Positions 1-8,189 of a stretch of 64,000 bases of DNA are shown here, one piece after another. Within the stretch, counting starts at the first letter, position 1. Each line of letters begins with the position of its first letter. Origin of the DNA: Symploca sp. SIO3C6 (lineage in GTDB: Bacteria; Cyanobacteriota; Cyanobacteriia; Cyanobacteriales; Coleofasciculaceae); the NCBI GenBank assembly GCA_010692425.1, contig JAAHHJ010000027.1, forward strand, positions 22,259 through 86,258, read 5' to 3'. Below the pieces are notes generated by a model. That model was not told the DNA's origin and searched no databases. It saw only the letters and a program-made list of their open reading frames with translations. The position numbers and the translations under genes are program-made.

Positions 1-1
1 G

Positions 2-910
2 TGCGATCGCGTCGATTTGCGTACAGTTAATCGTAGAGCCTTAGAATCCTTAATTCACTGCGGTGCTTTTGACTGTATAGAACCCAATCGACAACAACTC
101 ATCAAAGATTTAGAAGTAGTCATCCCTTGGGCGCAAGACCGTGCTAAAGACAGAGATAGTGGTCAGACTAACATTTTTGATCTCTTAGGAGGCAGCAACG
201 GTTCTCAAAATCACAGTAGCACAGCCTGGAAATCTGCACCAAAGGCTAGCAAAATTGAAGATTATTTGCCACAAGAAAAGTTAAGCTTAGAAAAAGAGCT
301 ACTAGGTTTCTACGTGTCTGACCATCCCCTAAAATCAGCCCGCCAAGTCTCCAAAGTCTTGTCTTCTATTAATCTTGATCAATTAGCTGAGCAAGGCAAA
401 CGCACCACTATCAGCGCCATTGTTATGCTTACTGAGGTCAAAAATCACATCACCAAAACCACAGGCGAACCGATGGCGTTTGTGCAGATGGAAGACCTAA
501 GTGGTCAAGCAGAGGGTGTTATCTTTCCTAAAAATTATCAGCGCATTAGTTCACTTATCACCGCCGATACTAGTTTAATTGTTTGGGGGAAAGTAGACAA
601 TAAAGATGAGCGAACTCAGATGATTATTGAAGATGCTGAGTTGATTGAAACAGTAAAAATGGTGATTGTGGACTTGAGGCCGCAGCAAGTGAACACTAGA
701 GAATTAGATAACTTAAAAAGTATCCTGCAAGAACACTCAGGGCAAAATTATCAGTCCAAAGTGCCTGTATTAGCAAGGGTAGCAGGGGCAGATTATAATC
801 AATTAGTTCGTTTTGGCTCTAAGTACTGGGTGCAAGACCATCGAGAAACAGTTAATGCTCTCAATGCTGCTGGATTCCCTGCTCATGCTTGTGCCCTCAA
901 AACTAATTGA
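2..910 (+). CDS. dnaE: DNA polymerase III alpha subunit, C-terminal part (partial, 5' end outside window)
   Basis: The reading frame is open from base 2 and the segment VDLRTVNRRALESLIHCGAF is typical of the region after the polymerase core in DnaE, so the gene begins before the window. The visible 302 residues hold the end of the fingers/tandem HhH region and an OB-fold (about residues 130-215 of the visible part, around QMEDLSGQAEGVIFP) that binds single-stranded template DNA in the replicative holoenzyme. An in-frame TTG at 17 is internal and is not a start. Many cyanobacteria split dnaE with an intein upstream of this part. The split site would lie outside the window, so it is unknown whether this is a full dnaE or a dnaE-c half. 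A TTCATTG heptamer tract follows 18 bases after the stop. Confidence 0.95.
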   Translation, partial: CDRVDLRTVNRRALESLIHCGAFDCIEPNRQQLIKDLEVVIPWAQDRAKDRDSGQTNIFDLLGGSNGSQNHSSTAWKSAPKASKIEDYLPQEKLSLEKELLGFYVSDHPLKSARQVSKVLSSINLDQLAEQGKRTTISAIVMLTEVKNHITKTTGEPMAFVQMEDLSGQAEGVIFPKNYQRISSLITADTSLIVWGKVDNKDERTQMIIEDAELIETVKMVIVDLRPQQVNTRELDNLKSILQEHSGQNYQSKVPVLARVAGADYNQLVRFGSKYWVQDHRETVNALNAAGFPAHACALKTN

Positions 911-928
911 GCTTCTACGCTAATTTTC

Positions 929-967
929 GTTCATTGTTCATTGTTCATTGTTCATTGCTCATGGTTC
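929..967. repeat. TTCATTG heptamer tract
   Basis: About four tandem copies of TTCATTG followed by a degenerate copy. Related degenerate runs lie at 55435-55475 and 58765-58800. It belongs to the short tandemly repeated repetitive (STRR) class known from cyanobacteria. Confidence 0.85.
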
Positions 968-1103
968 TGTTTAAATAACGCATCCAATTAGCTTCCTGAG
1001 TCGTATTAGGTATGAAGGAATCGATTGCTCTACAGAGACATCCCAAGAGCAATCAAACAGCAACAACTGCTTCACAAGTACGGTGGCAAGGAGGTAACAA
1101 CCT

Positions 1104-1253
1104 ATGAATTGGGAACTTTATGAGCGCTATGAAAGCCTAATCTGGCGTGTCTTCCTAGGCTTAACCCTTGTTTTCTGGGGCGATGAGAAACTAACTGTGC
1201 CTAAGTTAGCTTCAAGTTACATCATTCCTAGAAACATTCTCCTTGTCCTATGA
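1104..1253 (+). CDS. Small ORF of 49 residues translationally coupled to the ECF sigma gene
   Basis: The ORF MNWELYERYESLIWRVFLGL...(49 residues) has a strong Shine-Dalgarno (GGAGGTAAC, 1091-1097) seven bases before its ATG. Its TGA overlaps the next gene's ATG as ATGA at 1250-1253. This is the arrangement of a translated, coupled leader gene. The middle (WRVFLGLTLVFWG) could be one membrane segment and the start loosely resembles the first helix of DoxX-type proteins, but I do not recognise the family. It could be a genuine small membrane protein, a leader peptide controlling sigma-factor translation, or the remnant of a longer gene. The RBS and overlap are seen directly; function is unknown. 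Confidence 0.5.
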   Translation: MNWELYERYESLIWRVFLGLTLVFWGDEKLTVPKLASSYIIPRNILLVL

Positions 1254-1921
1254 ATTCCACGTTGTTCATAACTGGGATAATCAACAACTTGGTATTGGAA
1301 CCATCTACTCGTACTGGTTTGGTGAAACATACTGACTCTGATAAAGCTAACTACGAACCGAAAACTTCCCCATCCCAAACAGATGTAGAATTATTTCACG
1401 CCTTAAAGGCTGGTAAAGTTTCTGCCTTGGGTATTCTCTATGACCGCTATGCCAGCCTTGTCTATGGATTGGCGATTAAAATCTTAGCCAATCAACAAGA
1501 AGCAGAAGACTTAACTCAAGAAGTTTTTCTGATTTTGTGGCGCAAAGGTAATTACAATCCTGCTCGCGGTTCTCTCAGTAGCTTTCTAGTCACAATTGCT
1601 CGCTCGCGGGCAATTGATCGACTGCGATCGCACAATACTAAGCTAAAATTTCTCCAGCGCTGGCAAAAAAACATGACAGATGAAACGGCTTTTCCAACTC
1701 CCTTCGAGCAGGTTTCCGTGCAAGAACGCCGCGTCTATGTCCGTCAAGCCCTAGCGCAATTGCCCCAAAAGCAGCGCCAGGTCTTGGAAATGGCATACTA
1801 TCAGGGTTGTTCTCACTCAGAAATTTCTCAACAGTTAAATACTCCCCTGGGAACTGTTAAAACGTGGACTCGTAAGGGTTTGTTGAAACTTAGACAAAAC
1901 CTCCGGGACGCTATCGAATAA
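1250..1921 (+). CDS. ECF-type RNA polymerase sigma factor
   Basis: A 223-residue sigma-70 family protein. Region 2 lies at about residues 60-125 (LYDRYASLVYGLAIKILANQ, then AEDLTQEVFLILWRK, the -10/core-binding part). Region 4 lies at about 165-220 (LPQKQRQVLEMAYYQGCSHS followed by EISQQLNTPLGTVKTWTRKG, the -35-binding helix-turn-helix). It directs RNA polymerase to a small stress or envelope regulon. The first 45 residues are poorly conserved, so an internal start is possible, but ATGA overlap with the preceding small ORF supports this start. The anti-sigma gene begins 7 bases after the stop, so the pair is surely cotranscribed and probably autoregulated. A HIP1 octamer lies inside the gene. 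Confidence 0.92.
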   Translation: MNSTLFITGIINNLVLEPSTRTGLVKHTDSDKANYEPKTSPSQTDVELFHALKAGKVSALGILYDRYASLVYGLAIKILANQQEAEDLTQEVFLILWRKGNYNPARGSLSSFLVTIARSRAIDRLRSHNTKLKFLQRWQKNMTDETAFPTPFEQVSVQERRVYVRQALAQLPQKQRQVLEMAYYQGCSHSEISQQLNTPLGTVKTWTRKGLLKLRQNLRDAIE

Positions 1922-1928
1922 TTGCACC

Positions 1929-2873
1929 ATGAGCAAATCTTTACCCCCTGAACGTCTGCAAGAACTAGCAGCAGGTTATGTCTTGGGCAATCTTGCTCCG
2001 GAAGAAGCTGAACAATTCCAGCAGCTGCTGACAAATAATCCTGAATTAGCAGTAGAGGTGGATAGCCTACAAGAAGTGCTGGGATTAATGCCCTATGCTT
2101 TACCAGAAGTAGCCCCCCCACAATCTTTGCGCTCAGTGATTCTAGAAACTGCCCTGGCTTCGGCAAAACCTGCCACCAGCAAACGCCAACGCTCTCCTTC
2201 TCCTTGGCTTTGGAGTGGTATAGCTGCTAGTGCAGCAGCATTGTTGGCAACTACTATTGGTTTAGACAATTATCGCCTGCGGCAAGAACTTTATTTAGTC
2301 AAAGCTGAGTTAGTTCAGAAACAGGAAATGATTGCAAAGTTTGAGCAACCGAATAATCTGTTAGTTTCCCTAGAGGATTCACAGTTGTCTGCTGATGCCC
2401 CAATTGTGATCAGTTCAGAAGTCTTGTTAGAAAAGAACTGGGATGGTATTGATAAAATCTTACAGGATCACTTGCGATCACTCTTATCAAAGCGCCCAAA
2501 AGTTGATCTACCATCTTCTGAACCTACTAAGATTATTGAACATTTTCAAGGACAGTTATCTTTCTCTTCAGATGTCCCCTCTCTCAGCCAAACAGGTTCC
2601 AAACTTCTGGGAGGAAGTTTCTGCAAATTTGGCAAAACTAAAGGCATTCGTTTTACTTACCAATTACAGGGAGAGCAAACAGTATCTTTTTACCAGTTAA
2701 AGCGCTCACAACAGCCATCTTTCCCTCAGTTGGGAAAGGAACGTCTTTATGTTGCTCAGCAAGGAAGCCCCACAATGTTAATCTGGAGTGATGGCCAATT
2801 ACTTTATGCTCTTGTTGCTCAGTTATCTCCACAAGAGTTAGAGTTGCTTGCTGCCCACATAAAATATGTATAG
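1929..2873 (+). CDS. Anti-sigma factor, RskA/anti-sigma-K type, membrane-anchored
   Basis: A 314-residue partner of the preceding sigma factor. The N-terminal 60 residues (LQELAAGYVLGNLAPEEAEQ) match the cytoplasmic anti-sigma domain that holds the sigma factor. A proline-rich linker follows, then one membrane segment at about 94-112 (LWSGIAASAAALLATTIG), a short coiled coil (YRLRQELYLVKAELVQKQE), and an outer domain at about 200-314 that ends in the anti-sigma-K C-terminal fold (SPTMLIWSDGQLLYALV). There is no HxxxCxxC zinc motif, which fits the zinc-free RskA class. Release of the sigma factor presumably needs a signal sensed outside the membrane or proteolysis. The signal is not visible here. 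Confidence 0.88.
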   Translation: MSKSLPPERLQELAAGYVLGNLAPEEAEQFQQLLTNNPELAVEVDSLQEVLGLMPYALPEVAPPQSLRSVILETALASAKPATSKRQRSPSPWLWSGIAASAAALLATTIGLDNYRLRQELYLVKAELVQKQEMIAKFEQPNNLLVSLEDSQLSADAPIVISSEVLLEKNWDGIDKILQDHLRSLLSKRPKVDLPSSEPTKIIEHFQGQLSFSSDVPSLSQTGSKLLGGSFCKFGKTKGIRFTYQLQGEQTVSFYQLKRSQQPSFPQLGKERLYVAQQGSPTMLIWSDGQLLYALVAQLSPQELELLAAHIKYV

Positions 2874-2927
2874 CTCCAAGATATAGATTTCAGCAACTGC
2901 TGTGGGAATTGATTCCTAATTTGGATT

Positions 2928-3761
2928 CTAATGCTGCATATTGGTGATGAAATCTGTCAACAAGCTGTTAAATTTATTTGGTGCTTCCCAATGTGGGGCG
3001 TGACCGGCATCAGCAATAAATTGAATTTTGCCATTCCAAAGGGTTGGCATTTCCAATTCTGCGATATAGTCTTTATTTACTAACTGCTCTTTTTCCCCAT
3101 GAATAATCATCAAAGGAATGGTCATATTGCCTACAACTTCAATCTCATCTTGATAGCCATCTGGGTTAATACTTGCTCCTAAATGAGCACGAGCTTGACC
3201 ATCGGTTAAGGCAATATCTTCTAAAAATAACTCAGGAATTTCTTCTATTTCCGGTCTAAAGAAGGTCGTCACATACGCTAACATATCCTCTTGAGTTAGT
3301 TCCAGGGTGAAGCCCAAGCTAAGAGCCGAATGTGGCAAAAAAGCCTTTTCTAAATCGGGCGGGTCGTTAGCAATTGGTGGCGTACCAAATATTACAATAC
3401 CTTGTGCATCGGTGAGTTGATCAACGGCCTCCAAAAGAATGTGTCCGCCTAGACTCCAACCTACAAAAATTGCCTCAGAAGCGTCTAAAGCTTCAGCTAC
3501 TTCAACAACAGCAGCCGCATAGCCAGGGAGACTGTAAGTCACTTCTGGAGCAGCAGCCACATCCGAGAGTCCATGGCCAGGTAAATCCATCGCAATCAAG
3601 TGATACATCTCACCGAGTTCACCCTGTAATTGATTCACGTAAGAGCGTCCCGATGAAGAATTGCCATGAATGAGGAAAATCGTTTTACCTTCACCTGAAC
3701 TTTCATAATAAGCGATGTTTTGGGTGCTAATTTTGATTATTTTCGCTTCAAGTTCCATCAT
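2928..3761 (-). CDS. Alpha/beta-fold hydrolase
   Basis: A 277-residue soluble hydrolase with the full alpha/beta-hydrolase plan: oxyanion strand IFLIHGNSSSGRS near 28-40, AMDLPGHGLSD near 57-67, nucleophile elbow GWSLGG with Ser at about 103, and the catalytic His in DAGHAPHWEAP near 250. In the acid strand the usual GxxD reads IHGEKEQLV, so the acid may be Glu or may lie elsewhere. The second Met (3758) is an equally good start. It converges with the anti-sigma gene (54-base gap) and stands alone. The substrate cannot be read from the sequence. Esterase, haloperoxidase-like or C-C hydrolase activity are all possible. Confidence 0.88.
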   Translation of the reverse strand: MMELEAKIIKISTQNIAYYESSGEGKTIFLIHGNSSSGRSYVNQLQGELGEMYHLIAMDLPGHGLSDVAAAPEVTYSLPGYAAAVVEVAEALDASEAIFVGWSLGGHILLEAVDQLTDAQGIVIFGTPPIANDPPDLEKAFLPHSALSLGFTLELTQEDMLAYVTTFFRPEIEEIPELFLEDIALTDGQARAHLGASINPDGYQDEIEVVGNMTIPLMIIHGEKEQLVNKDYIAELEMPTLWNGKIQFIADAGHAPHWEAPNKFNSLLTDFITNMQH

Positions 3762-3796
3762 AAGTTTTTAGAAACTCCCAGAACTTCCTTAACTGC

Positions 3797-3920
3797 TAAG
3801 TAGTCGGGCATAAATAAATGGCTCTATGTAAAGAATTATGAAATCCGTCAAAGTGACCCTACACCCTACACCCCACACCCTGCCTCAACCAGTAAACTTT
3901 ATCAATGTCGCAGATACTTA
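3797..3920 (+). repeat. Element A, copy 1 (about 124 bp, MITE-like)
   Basis: Shares long near-identical stretches with 10741-10863 (inverted) and 46056-46182: the block around tgtaaagaattatgaaat, a core of ACACCCT heptamers, and a right end ttatcaatgtcgcag. Its ends are an imperfect inverted repeat (taagtagtcggg against the complement of cgcagatactta). It has no coding capacity. The 103-residue open frame across it at 3838-4149 is an artefact. Confidence 0.75.
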
Positions 3921-4019
3921 TGCCATCTATCTTTCTTCCCAAACTGCTCTTGGGATCAAGTTAACCTCTATCTTAGACCAAAATGCTATTTCATGGCACT
4001 TTGGTAAAGTATCCCCTTA

Positions 4020-4316
4020 TTACTTTGACTGCTGCTTGAATTCAATAATCGCTTGCCGGAAACCCAGCACTACCAAAATATTCGATAGAGTTAAGAAAAA
4101 TTCAGCACTACCGTGCAACCAATCAACATTAGCTAGAGATTCTTCATAAACCAGTAGTGAATAAATCCCTGCTGGAATGGTGACAGCCACAAAAATCAGG
4201 AGGACATAAAAACCAATAAGTGCTAAGCGAGGTGTTTGTCCAGAGCGGGTGATAAACCATAGAAATCCCAAGTAGGGAAATAATGAAAGGGCAAATAAGG
4301 TATCTTTAGAAATCAT
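4020..4316 (-). CDS. DUF3593 small membrane protein
   Basis: A 98-residue conserved cyanobacterial/plastid-type protein with three predicted membrane segments (TLFALSLFPYLGFLWFI, LALIGFYVLLIFVAVTIPAG and a last segment around FFLTLSNILVVLGFR). A GTG at 4373 would add 19 residues unlike the family, so the ATG at 4316, which gives MISKDTLFALS, is chosen. The DUF2499 gene lies 64 bases upstream on the same strand. The two families are usually neighbours in cyanobacteria and probably act in the same membrane process, which is not known. Seen: helices and pairing. Family recall: DUF3593. Function: unassigned. Confidence 0.82.
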   Translation of the reverse strand: MISKDTLFALSLFPYLGFLWFITRSGQTPRLALIGFYVLLIFVAVTIPAGIYSLLVYEESLANVDWLHGSAEFFLTLSNILVVLGFRQAIIEFKQQSK

Positions 4317-4380
4317 TCTGGTTAGAGAGGTTTTCTTGATATAGCAGTTTTCAGGCTTGATGAAGTACAACACCTCATAA

Positions 4381-4728
4381 TTACGGATAGTCTAGTTCAG
4401 ATTCAGGGCTTTTATTCGTCACTTCGTTATCAGGCTTTTTCGCCTTAAACCAAATCCACCAAGCAGCAGCACACAAAGTACAGTTACCCAAAACTGTCAT
4501 CGCCGCCTGAAGAGTTACCAACCACTCCAAAGAGGGAGCATTATCAAAAAAGTGCCAAGTGATAGCACACATAGCACTCACTAGTGCTGGTAACATCGCT
4601 AAGGACAAAGCCCACCATGAGCGATTGCCAGTGATTTCACCATAACTCCAGATTAACCAAATAGCGGCAATCCACTCAACAACGCTGGAAATGTGAATAA
4701 TCCAAGTGGGTATTGAAAGGGCATGCAT
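4381..4728 (-). CDS. DUF2499 / Ycf49-like membrane protein
   Basis: A 115-residue protein with three or four membrane helices (WIIHISSVVEWIAAIWLIWS near 9-28, WWALSLAMLPALVSAMCAI near 38-56, TLQAAMTVLGNCTLCAAAWW near 72-92). The opening and the WHFFDNAPSLEWLV stretch are typical of the DUF2499 family, named Ycf49 in algal plastids. The C-terminus is charged and cytosol-like. It heads a two-gene unit with DUF3593 downstream. Upstream lies a TAAGTAA heptamer tract separating it from ictB. No biochemical role is established that I can cite. Confidence 0.82.
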   Translation of the reverse strand: MHALSIPTWIIHISSVVEWIAAIWLIWSYGEITGNRSWWALSLAMLPALVSAMCAITWHFFDNAPSLEWLVTLQAAMTVLGNCTLCAAAWWIWFKAKKPDNEVTNKSPESELDYP

Positions 4729-4769
4729 AGTAATATCGATTGTCTAATGTGTTGGCTACAAATATTCTT

Positions 4770-4825
4770 TAAGTAATAAGTAATAAGCAATAAGTAATAA
4801 GTAATAAGTAATAAGTAATAAGTAT
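4770..4825. repeat. TAAGTAA heptamer tract 1
   Basis: About eight copies of TAAGTAA on the plus strand, in the space between the stop of ictB (4878, minus strand) and the start of the DUF2499 gene. This tract is oriented opposite to the other five relative to the gene that ends beside it. Confidence 0.9.
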
Positions 4826-4877
4826 TACTGTTATTAGATATCACTTATTGCTTTAAGTCAGACTATGAACCATGAAC

Positions 4878-6257
4878 TTATTGATTTCTAATCTCAACTC
4901 TAGGGATATAGAAACTAGCAATAATTCCAACCATCAACCACCAGAGAGTGTTAACCTGAGGACGATACCAAACAGTATCAACAAGACCATGAGCAAGCAT
5001 CCCAGCTATGGCAGCAATTGCCCCAATTAACCAAAATCCTTGAGGATTAGCGATGCTGCGCAGACGGCTTAATTGCTTTACTCCTTGGTTAAAGGTAACT
5101 GTCAGCAACCATAAGAAACAAGCAAAGCCAATAAAACCAGTTTCGACAATGGTTTCCAGGAAAATAGAATAGGCACTCAAGGCAGTATATTTGGGGCGTT
5201 GGTAAAGAGGATAAACTTTGTTAAAAGCATTATTACCTGGTCCAATCCCGAGAATTGGTCGATCCCGAATCATGTCTAAAACTGCTGACCAAACATTGAT
5301 GCGGAAATTATTGCTACTATCACTACGACCTGCAAAAATACTAGAGACGCGATCGCGTACTGGTTCTACAAAGATTACTGCTATAATCACCACTGCTGCA
5401 CAATTACCTAGTAAAATTGGCATTGCCCAGGGACGCCAGTCAGGTGGCAATTGCCTACTGTACCAGTAAACCAGTAGTACTAAAGAGGCAAAAATACAAA
5501 CTAAAAAGCCAATCCAGCCGCCGCGACTATAGGTCAATATTAGACAGGCACAATTAACTATAAACATTGTCAGGGCTAGGGCTTTGGGAAACAATCGCTG
5601 CCAAGCAAAAACTGCTGCTAAACTCAAGGCAACTGCTGGTATAAGATATCCAGCTAGCAAGTTGGGATTGCCCAGATAGCTATAGACTCGCGTCAAATTG
5701 GCAGAAGCTGAGGTGGGATCAGTCCAAGTTGCTAGTTCCTTGGCTCCAAAAAAATGCTGTCTGATACCGTAACTACTGACAATCAGTGAGATATGGAGGA
5801 AGATGGTAATAATCCAAGAACGCAGGCGTGATGAGCGTAAAACCCTTGCCATCAAGGCAAATAGCAGCAAATAAAGTGTTAGCTTCACCAAGCCACTGCG
5901 TGCTGCCACTTTGACTGGGGAGAGTGCTGTTGCTACTGTCGCAATACCCCAATACAACAATACCAACAGATGAATTGGCGTTAACTGCGATTTTTCTGAT
6001 GGCTCAGATAGAGTAAGCAATACCCAAAAACCAGCGCAGGCAATTAATAAAATGCCAATCAATGCTGTGGATACGAAAGGCCCTAAGGCAAAGATGATCG
6101 CCACTAACAAAGCCGCAATCTGTTCAGCCCATTGCAATAGCCAGCTCCCCTGACGCCAGGATTGCAGCAATCCCACTAGTTTATAGAGATAGCTAGCACC
6201 TCGCCACTGATGTAGAGGCAAATTTGACAGAGTAAATTGTTGCCAAGCTGAGTTCAT
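4878..6257 (-). CDS. ictB: IctB-type membrane protein of the O-antigen ligase (Wzy_C) superfamily
   Basis: A 459-residue polytopic protein with about ten to twelve hydrophobic helices. The family signature is clear: YSYLGNPNLLAGYLIPAV near 190-210, LILTYSRGGWIGFLVC near 240-256, and the loop motif RINVWSAVLDMIRDRPILG followed by GIGPGNNAFNKVYP near 325-355. The same Arg/His-rich loop architecture occurs in O-antigen ligases. The family was named for inorganic carbon accumulation in Synechococcus, but direct bicarbonate transport is disputed and a ligase-like role on a lipid-linked glycan remains possible. The length is usual for IctB (about 460-470). It stands alone, with a 52-base gap to the TAAGTAA tract downstream. 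Confidence 0.88.
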   Translation of the reverse strand: MNSAWQQFTLSNLPLHQWRGASYLYKLVGLLQSWRQGSWLLQWAEQIAALLVAIIFALGPFVSTALIGILLIACAGFWVLLTLSEPSEKSQLTPIHLLVLLYWGIATVATALSPVKVAARSGLVKLTLYLLLFALMARVLRSSRLRSWIITIFLHISLIVSSYGIRQHFFGAKELATWTDPTSASANLTRVYSYLGNPNLLAGYLIPAVALSLAAVFAWQRLFPKALALTMFIVNCACLILTYSRGGWIGFLVCIFASLVLLVYWYSRQLPPDWRPWAMPILLGNCAAVVIIAVIFVEPVRDRVSSIFAGRSDSSNNFRINVWSAVLDMIRDRPILGIGPGNNAFNKVYPLYQRPKYTALSAYSIFLETIVETGFIGFACFLWLLTVTFNQGVKQLSRLRSIANPQGFWLIGAIAAIAGMLAHGLVDTVWYRPQVNTLWWLMVGIIASFYIPRVEIRNQ

Positions 6258-6363
6258 AAATCAGGCGGTTAAATTTTCTCCTAAGGTTGATGGTAAGTGT
6301 TACGCGCATGCTGCGCAAACCGAAAAATAACTTCGATCAATAGCACCTTCGTTTTAACCAATG

Positions 6364-6465
6364 GTATAGCGCTACGCGCAAGGCAGAAGGCAGAAGGCAG
6401 AAGGGGTGAATTTGACAAAGTTTTAGCGATTGAGCTTGTCCTAACCTTAATACGTACTGCTATAC
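6364..6465 (+). repeat. Element B, copy 1 (102 bp, MITE-like)
   Basis: Begins gtatagcgctacgcgcaagg and ends taatacgtactgctatac. The ends form an imperfect inverted repeat (gtatagc..tacg). The interior holds three GGCAGAA heptamers and then a fixed 3' half (ggggtgaatttgacaaag onwards). Other copies are at 9766-9859 (inverted) and 46425-46540. A gcgcatgctgcgcaaac palindrome-like fragment lies just upstream at 6302-6320. Confidence 0.8.
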
Positions 6466-6536
6466 CTGCTGCGATCGCCTCCGATTTATCCCAGCAATAA
6501 ATAACACTAATTCTGATATATAATTATCATGTCTAT

Positions 6537-8189
6537 TCAAGTAGCCTCAGAATCAAGTGCTGGTAGACTGATAACGTAGCGATACCCCATTTCTGACGAA
6601 CCTTGAATAGAAATTTTTCCTGCGTGTAGTTCTGCCAAATGACAACTCAGCAATAGTCCTAGATTTTCAAGAGAGTCATTACTCTGTTGGGTTTGGTTAG
6701 ATTTGCCAGCTAAAGTCAGGTTTGCCCAAACAGAGGCACTGGAAATAACCTGATTTGCTTCTGGTAGAGAGTAGAAAGGAGCTAGCTCACTGCTTTGGAG
6801 TTTACCATTGCTAAGTCGATTGTCTACAGCACCAGCCATAGCTGTAGCTGCCATAGGCGATTGTTCCAGTGAGCCTTCGCCACTATCATTGTGGAGGATG
6901 CTATCTGTTGACGATGATAACGTCATAGGAGATAGTAAGGCAGTGTTAGGAATGGATCTGTAAATTTGAGGTAGACCATCTCCCAAGCAAGGGTGAGAAA
7001 CCCAAACCGCAATTTGTAGGGACAGGGCATCGGATACCTCTAACTGGCTTTTGCCAGAGATATGAATGCGAATCTCACCCCCCGCCTCAGCTGAGTTAAT
7101 CATACTAAAAATTAAATAATAGAGCATTTGTTGCACCTTTTCTTTGTCTAGAAGCCAGATGCGACTCCCTGGTGCAATTGATAAACGCATGTGCTGCTGC
7201 CGTTGCTGCGCGATTTCTGATAGGCTCTTGATGACCACCTGAGAGAGCATTTCGAGGTCTACAGAAGTCAGATTGAGTGCTTCGTTGGTTTCATCTAGAA
7301 GGGAGAGGGCAATAATTTCATCGACTAGTGACAAGAGATTTTGACCACTGCGATGGATAATTTCTAGGTATTCTAGTTGTTTGTTGGTCAAAGAACCATA
7401 GATTTGCCGAGAAAGCACGCTTGACATGCCCATGACAGAGGTAAGGGGTGTTCGCAATTGCTGCGTCAACTGATTGAGCAGCTTGACTTTAATCGAGTTA
7501 GTAGAGGATAAAATTACTGAGACATTGTTTGAGATTTTCTGAGTATTATTGTTTTGTTTACAGTCCGACCCTCGATAGTTTCCCAAAGCATCTCCTGCTT
7601 GAGGCGGCAGATTTATAAAAGTCGCACCCTCTTGTTTCACCAGACGGTTGCGCTCAAATTCACTCAAACTCCAGCGAGCAGTCATTGCCAAGAATTCAAT
7701 GTCTCTGCTACTAAAGCAGCGAGGCTCTAAATCCATCACGGCTAGTGCTCCGAGGCACTGCTCATCTGCTGTTACTAACGGCACACCCAAATAAGCACGG
7801 ATACCATAATGTCCAAACAGCAAACTACTAGCAAAGATAGGATTTTTTGCCGTATCTTCGATGGCTAAAACTTGATGGCTATCAACAACATAGGTACAAA
7901 AGCTTTGATAGCGCGGTAACTGACGTGACTGGGCTAGCGGATTCATTAGTCTAACTCTTGATAAGCCAAAAGCTGATTTGAGTTGTAGCTGATCTTGTAC
8001 TATAGTGCTGAGGATGCAAATGGGTGCATCCAAAAATCGAGCCGCAGTTTGAGTCGCCTCGTCGAAAACTGGCACTGCTTCAGCTGTGAGCAGCCCACGC
8101 TCTTGAAGAGCTTCGATTCGTTGTTGTTCTCTTTCTGCTGGCGTTAAACTATCGAGACGACAAAAAATTCTATTTTCCGGTGGTGCCAT
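6537..8189 (-). CDS. GAF-domain protein with degenerate histidine-kinase core
   Basis: 550 residues. An N-terminal GAF domain at about 25-190 (RFLDAPICILSTIVQDQLQL, then CTYVVDSHQVLAIEDTAKNP, then YLGVPLVTADEQCLGALAVM) is of the phytochrome-like cyanobacterial type. A HisKA-like dimerisation helix pair follows at about 235-300. In its H-box the usual SHELRTP reads TQQLRTP, so the phospho-accepting His is Gln243. The following ATPase-like region (about 330-545) has MLYYLIFSMINSA where kinases have the Asn of the N-box, a long inserted low-complexity stretch, and an end GKISIQGSSEMGYRYVISLP resembling the last G-box. So it senses a ligand or redox signal through GAF but probably cannot autophosphorylate. 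It may act as a scaffold or ATP-binding partner for another kinase. Confidence 0.85.
   Translation of the reverse strand: MAPPENRIFCRLDSLTPAEREQQRIEALQERGLLTAEAVPVFDEATQTAARFLDAPICILSTIVQDQLQLKSAFGLSRVRLMNPLAQSRQLPRYQSFCTYVVDSHQVLAIEDTAKNPIFASSLLFGHYGIRAYLGVPLVTADEQCLGALAVMDLEPRCFSSRDIEFLAMTARWSLSEFERNRLVKQEGATFINLPPQAGDALGNYRGSDCKQNNNTQKISNNVSVILSSTNSIKVKLLNQLTQQLRTPLTSVMGMSSVLSRQIYGSLTNKQLEYLEIIHRSGQNLLSLVDEIIALSLLDETNEALNLTSVDLEMLSQVVIKSLSEIAQQRQQHMRLSIAPGSRIWLLDKEKVQQMLYYLIFSMINSAEAGGEIRIHISGKSQLEVSDALSLQIAVWVSHPCLGDGLPQIYRSIPNTALLSPMTLSSSTDSILHNDSGEGSLEQSPMAATAMAGAVDNRLSNGKLQSSELAPFYSLPEANQVISSASVWANLTLAGKSNQTQQSNDSLENLGLLLSCHLAELHAGKISIQGSSEMGYRYVISLPALDSEAT

Noticed and set aside
3838..4149. 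103-codon plus-strand open frame
   Set aside because: It starts inside element A and runs antisense through the DUF3593 gene, with no family resemblance.
6297..6500. 67-codon plus-strand open frame
   Set aside because: It is read across element B copy 1 and its heptamers, without an RBS.
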